NCBI GenBank assembly: GCA_021787505.1
Contig: JAJYLU010000159.1
Coordinates: 1-5,597, forward strand
Origin: Nitrospirota bacterium
Lineage (GTDB): Bacteria; Nitrospirota; Thermodesulfovibrionia; Thermodesulfovibrionales; UBA6898
Reading direction: 5' to 3'
DNA: 5,597 nucleotides
Both the position numbers and the translations under genes were made by a program. Under the pieces are notes generated by a model that saw only the letters and a list, made by a program, of their open reading frames with translations, had not been told where the DNA came from and ran no database searches. Each line of letters opens with the position of its first letter. Within the stretch, counting starts at the first letter, position 1. Shown here piece after piece: positions 5,256 to 5,597 of this stretch.

Positions 5256-5597
5256 AGGCGGCCCTCCCGGCTTCTCGCCTTGCGGTACGAGTACGTGTTC
5301 ATCTTATCGAGGAGAAGAGAGCACTCTTGGGCAGAAAGACCTTTCTTCCGGAAGACGGTGAGAAGCCCATCGATGTTGGCGCCCTCCCTCGGACCGAAAC
5401 ATCCGTAGCATGGTCTCTCCAGGGACGGGCAGAGGACGCCGCACCCGGCCCTCGTGACGGGGCCGAGGCAAGGCGCCGACCCCGCGATGAGAAGACAAGG
5501 GGTCCCTTTTCTCTTGCATTCCATGCAAAGGCTGTATCCCGGGATGCCCGGCCTTTTATCGAGGAGAAAAGATGCGAGTGTCTCCGACAGTTCGTCG
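5252..5597 (-). CDS. hydD: Group 3 (3b-like) [NiFe]-hydrogenase small (delta) subunit, C-terminal fragment
   Basis: The frame is open to the right edge: 114 residues are visible and the start lies outside the window. A short reading from the internal ATG at 5524 is wrong, because the sequence before it (including the CMEC segment) continues the family pattern. Eight Cys fit the Fe-S binding C-terminal half of a hydrogenase small subunit: Cys24-x2-Cys27, Cys34, Cys43, Cys52, Cys56 and Cys63-x2-Cys66 (fragment numbering), with the hallmark APCLGPVTRAGCG at 41-53 and CYGCFGP at 63-69. These clusters carry electrons between the Ni-Fe site in the large subunit and the diaphorase partner. The sequence resembles group 3b (HydD/HyhS), such as the Pyrococcus sulfhydrogenase, more than MvhG or HoxY. 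It is translationally coupled to the large subunit by a GTGA overlap. Confidence 0.93.
   Translation of the reverse strand, partial: DELSETLASFLLDKRPGIPGYSLCMECKRKGTPCLLIAGSAPCLGPVTRAGCGVLCPSLERPCYGCFGPREGANIDGLLTVFRKKGLSAQECSLLLDKMNTYSYRKARSREGRL
5262..5268 (-). promoter_or_regulatory. Ribosome binding site for the hydrogenase large-subunit GTG start
   Basis: GGGAGGG on the minus strand with 6-base spacing to GTG 5255. It lies inside the last codons of the small subunit and supports a GTG start that overlaps the preceding stop codon. Confidence 0.75.

Noticed and set aside
4791..5408. A long plus-strand open frame of 205 codons across the hydrogenase genes
   Set aside because: It lies antisense to two clear hydrogenase subunits, has no recognisable motifs and reflects the base composition of the real genes.
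5304..5528. Minus-strand frame of 74 codons with an ATG at 5528
   Set aside because: It overlaps the small-subunit fragment in another frame; the small-subunit frame carries the Fe-S Cys motifs, so this is a shadow.

Overview
This window of about 5.6 kb comes from a bacterial genome with roughly balanced base composition. All nine recognisable genes lie on the minus strand, so transcription runs from high to low coordinates. Gaps are minimal (GTGA, ATGA and TGATG overlaps), which suggests one or two operons. The gene content (cytosolic group 3 [NiFe]-hydrogenase, a two-gene SUF-type Fe-S scaffold, an ECF sigma factor with a zinc-binding anti-sigma factor) suggests an anaerobic or facultatively anaerobic bacterium. 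Nitrospirota or a desulfobacterial lineage would fit, but that is inference and nothing here proves the phylum.

Layout in transcription order. (1) 5597-3942 carries the C-terminal part of a group 3b-like hydrogenase small subunit, then the complete large subunit with its Ni-binding Cys pairs. They are joined by a GTGA overlap. The diaphorase and electron-transfer subunits normally encoded with group 3b enzymes would lie beyond the right edge. (2) 3945-2301 encodes a SufC-like ATPase and one short SufB/SufD-like scaffold. This resembles the minimal SUF system (SmsC-SmsB) of methanogens and some anaerobic bacteria. The ATPase gene starts on a GTG inside the hydrogenase stop codon, so the Fe-S scaffold pair is physically and probably translationally coupled to a hydrogenase full of Fe-S clusters. 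The ATPase ends in an unusual Cys-rich tail (C-x2-C-x4-C).

(3) A 44-base AT-rich gap (2257-2300) follows. It contains a perfect 7+2+7 inverted repeat directly before the next start codon and probably holds the promoter of the second gene group. (4) 2256-758 encodes an ECF sigma factor, a zinc-finger anti-sigma factor and a small Spy/CpxP-like LTxxQ protein with an N-terminal membrane anchor. The arrangement recalls the Cnr-type envelope or metal sensing module. (5) 740-1 encodes a split chromate (CHR) transporter: a complete 181-residue first half and the start of the second half, which runs off the left edge. The simplest reading is that the sigma/anti-sigma/LTxxQ module senses an envelope or metal/oxyanion stress and controls the CHR transporter pair downstream in the same operon.

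No RNA genes, insertion sequences, CRISPR arrays or convincing terminators were found. Every gap is shorter than 60 bases, so no stretch is left unexplained.
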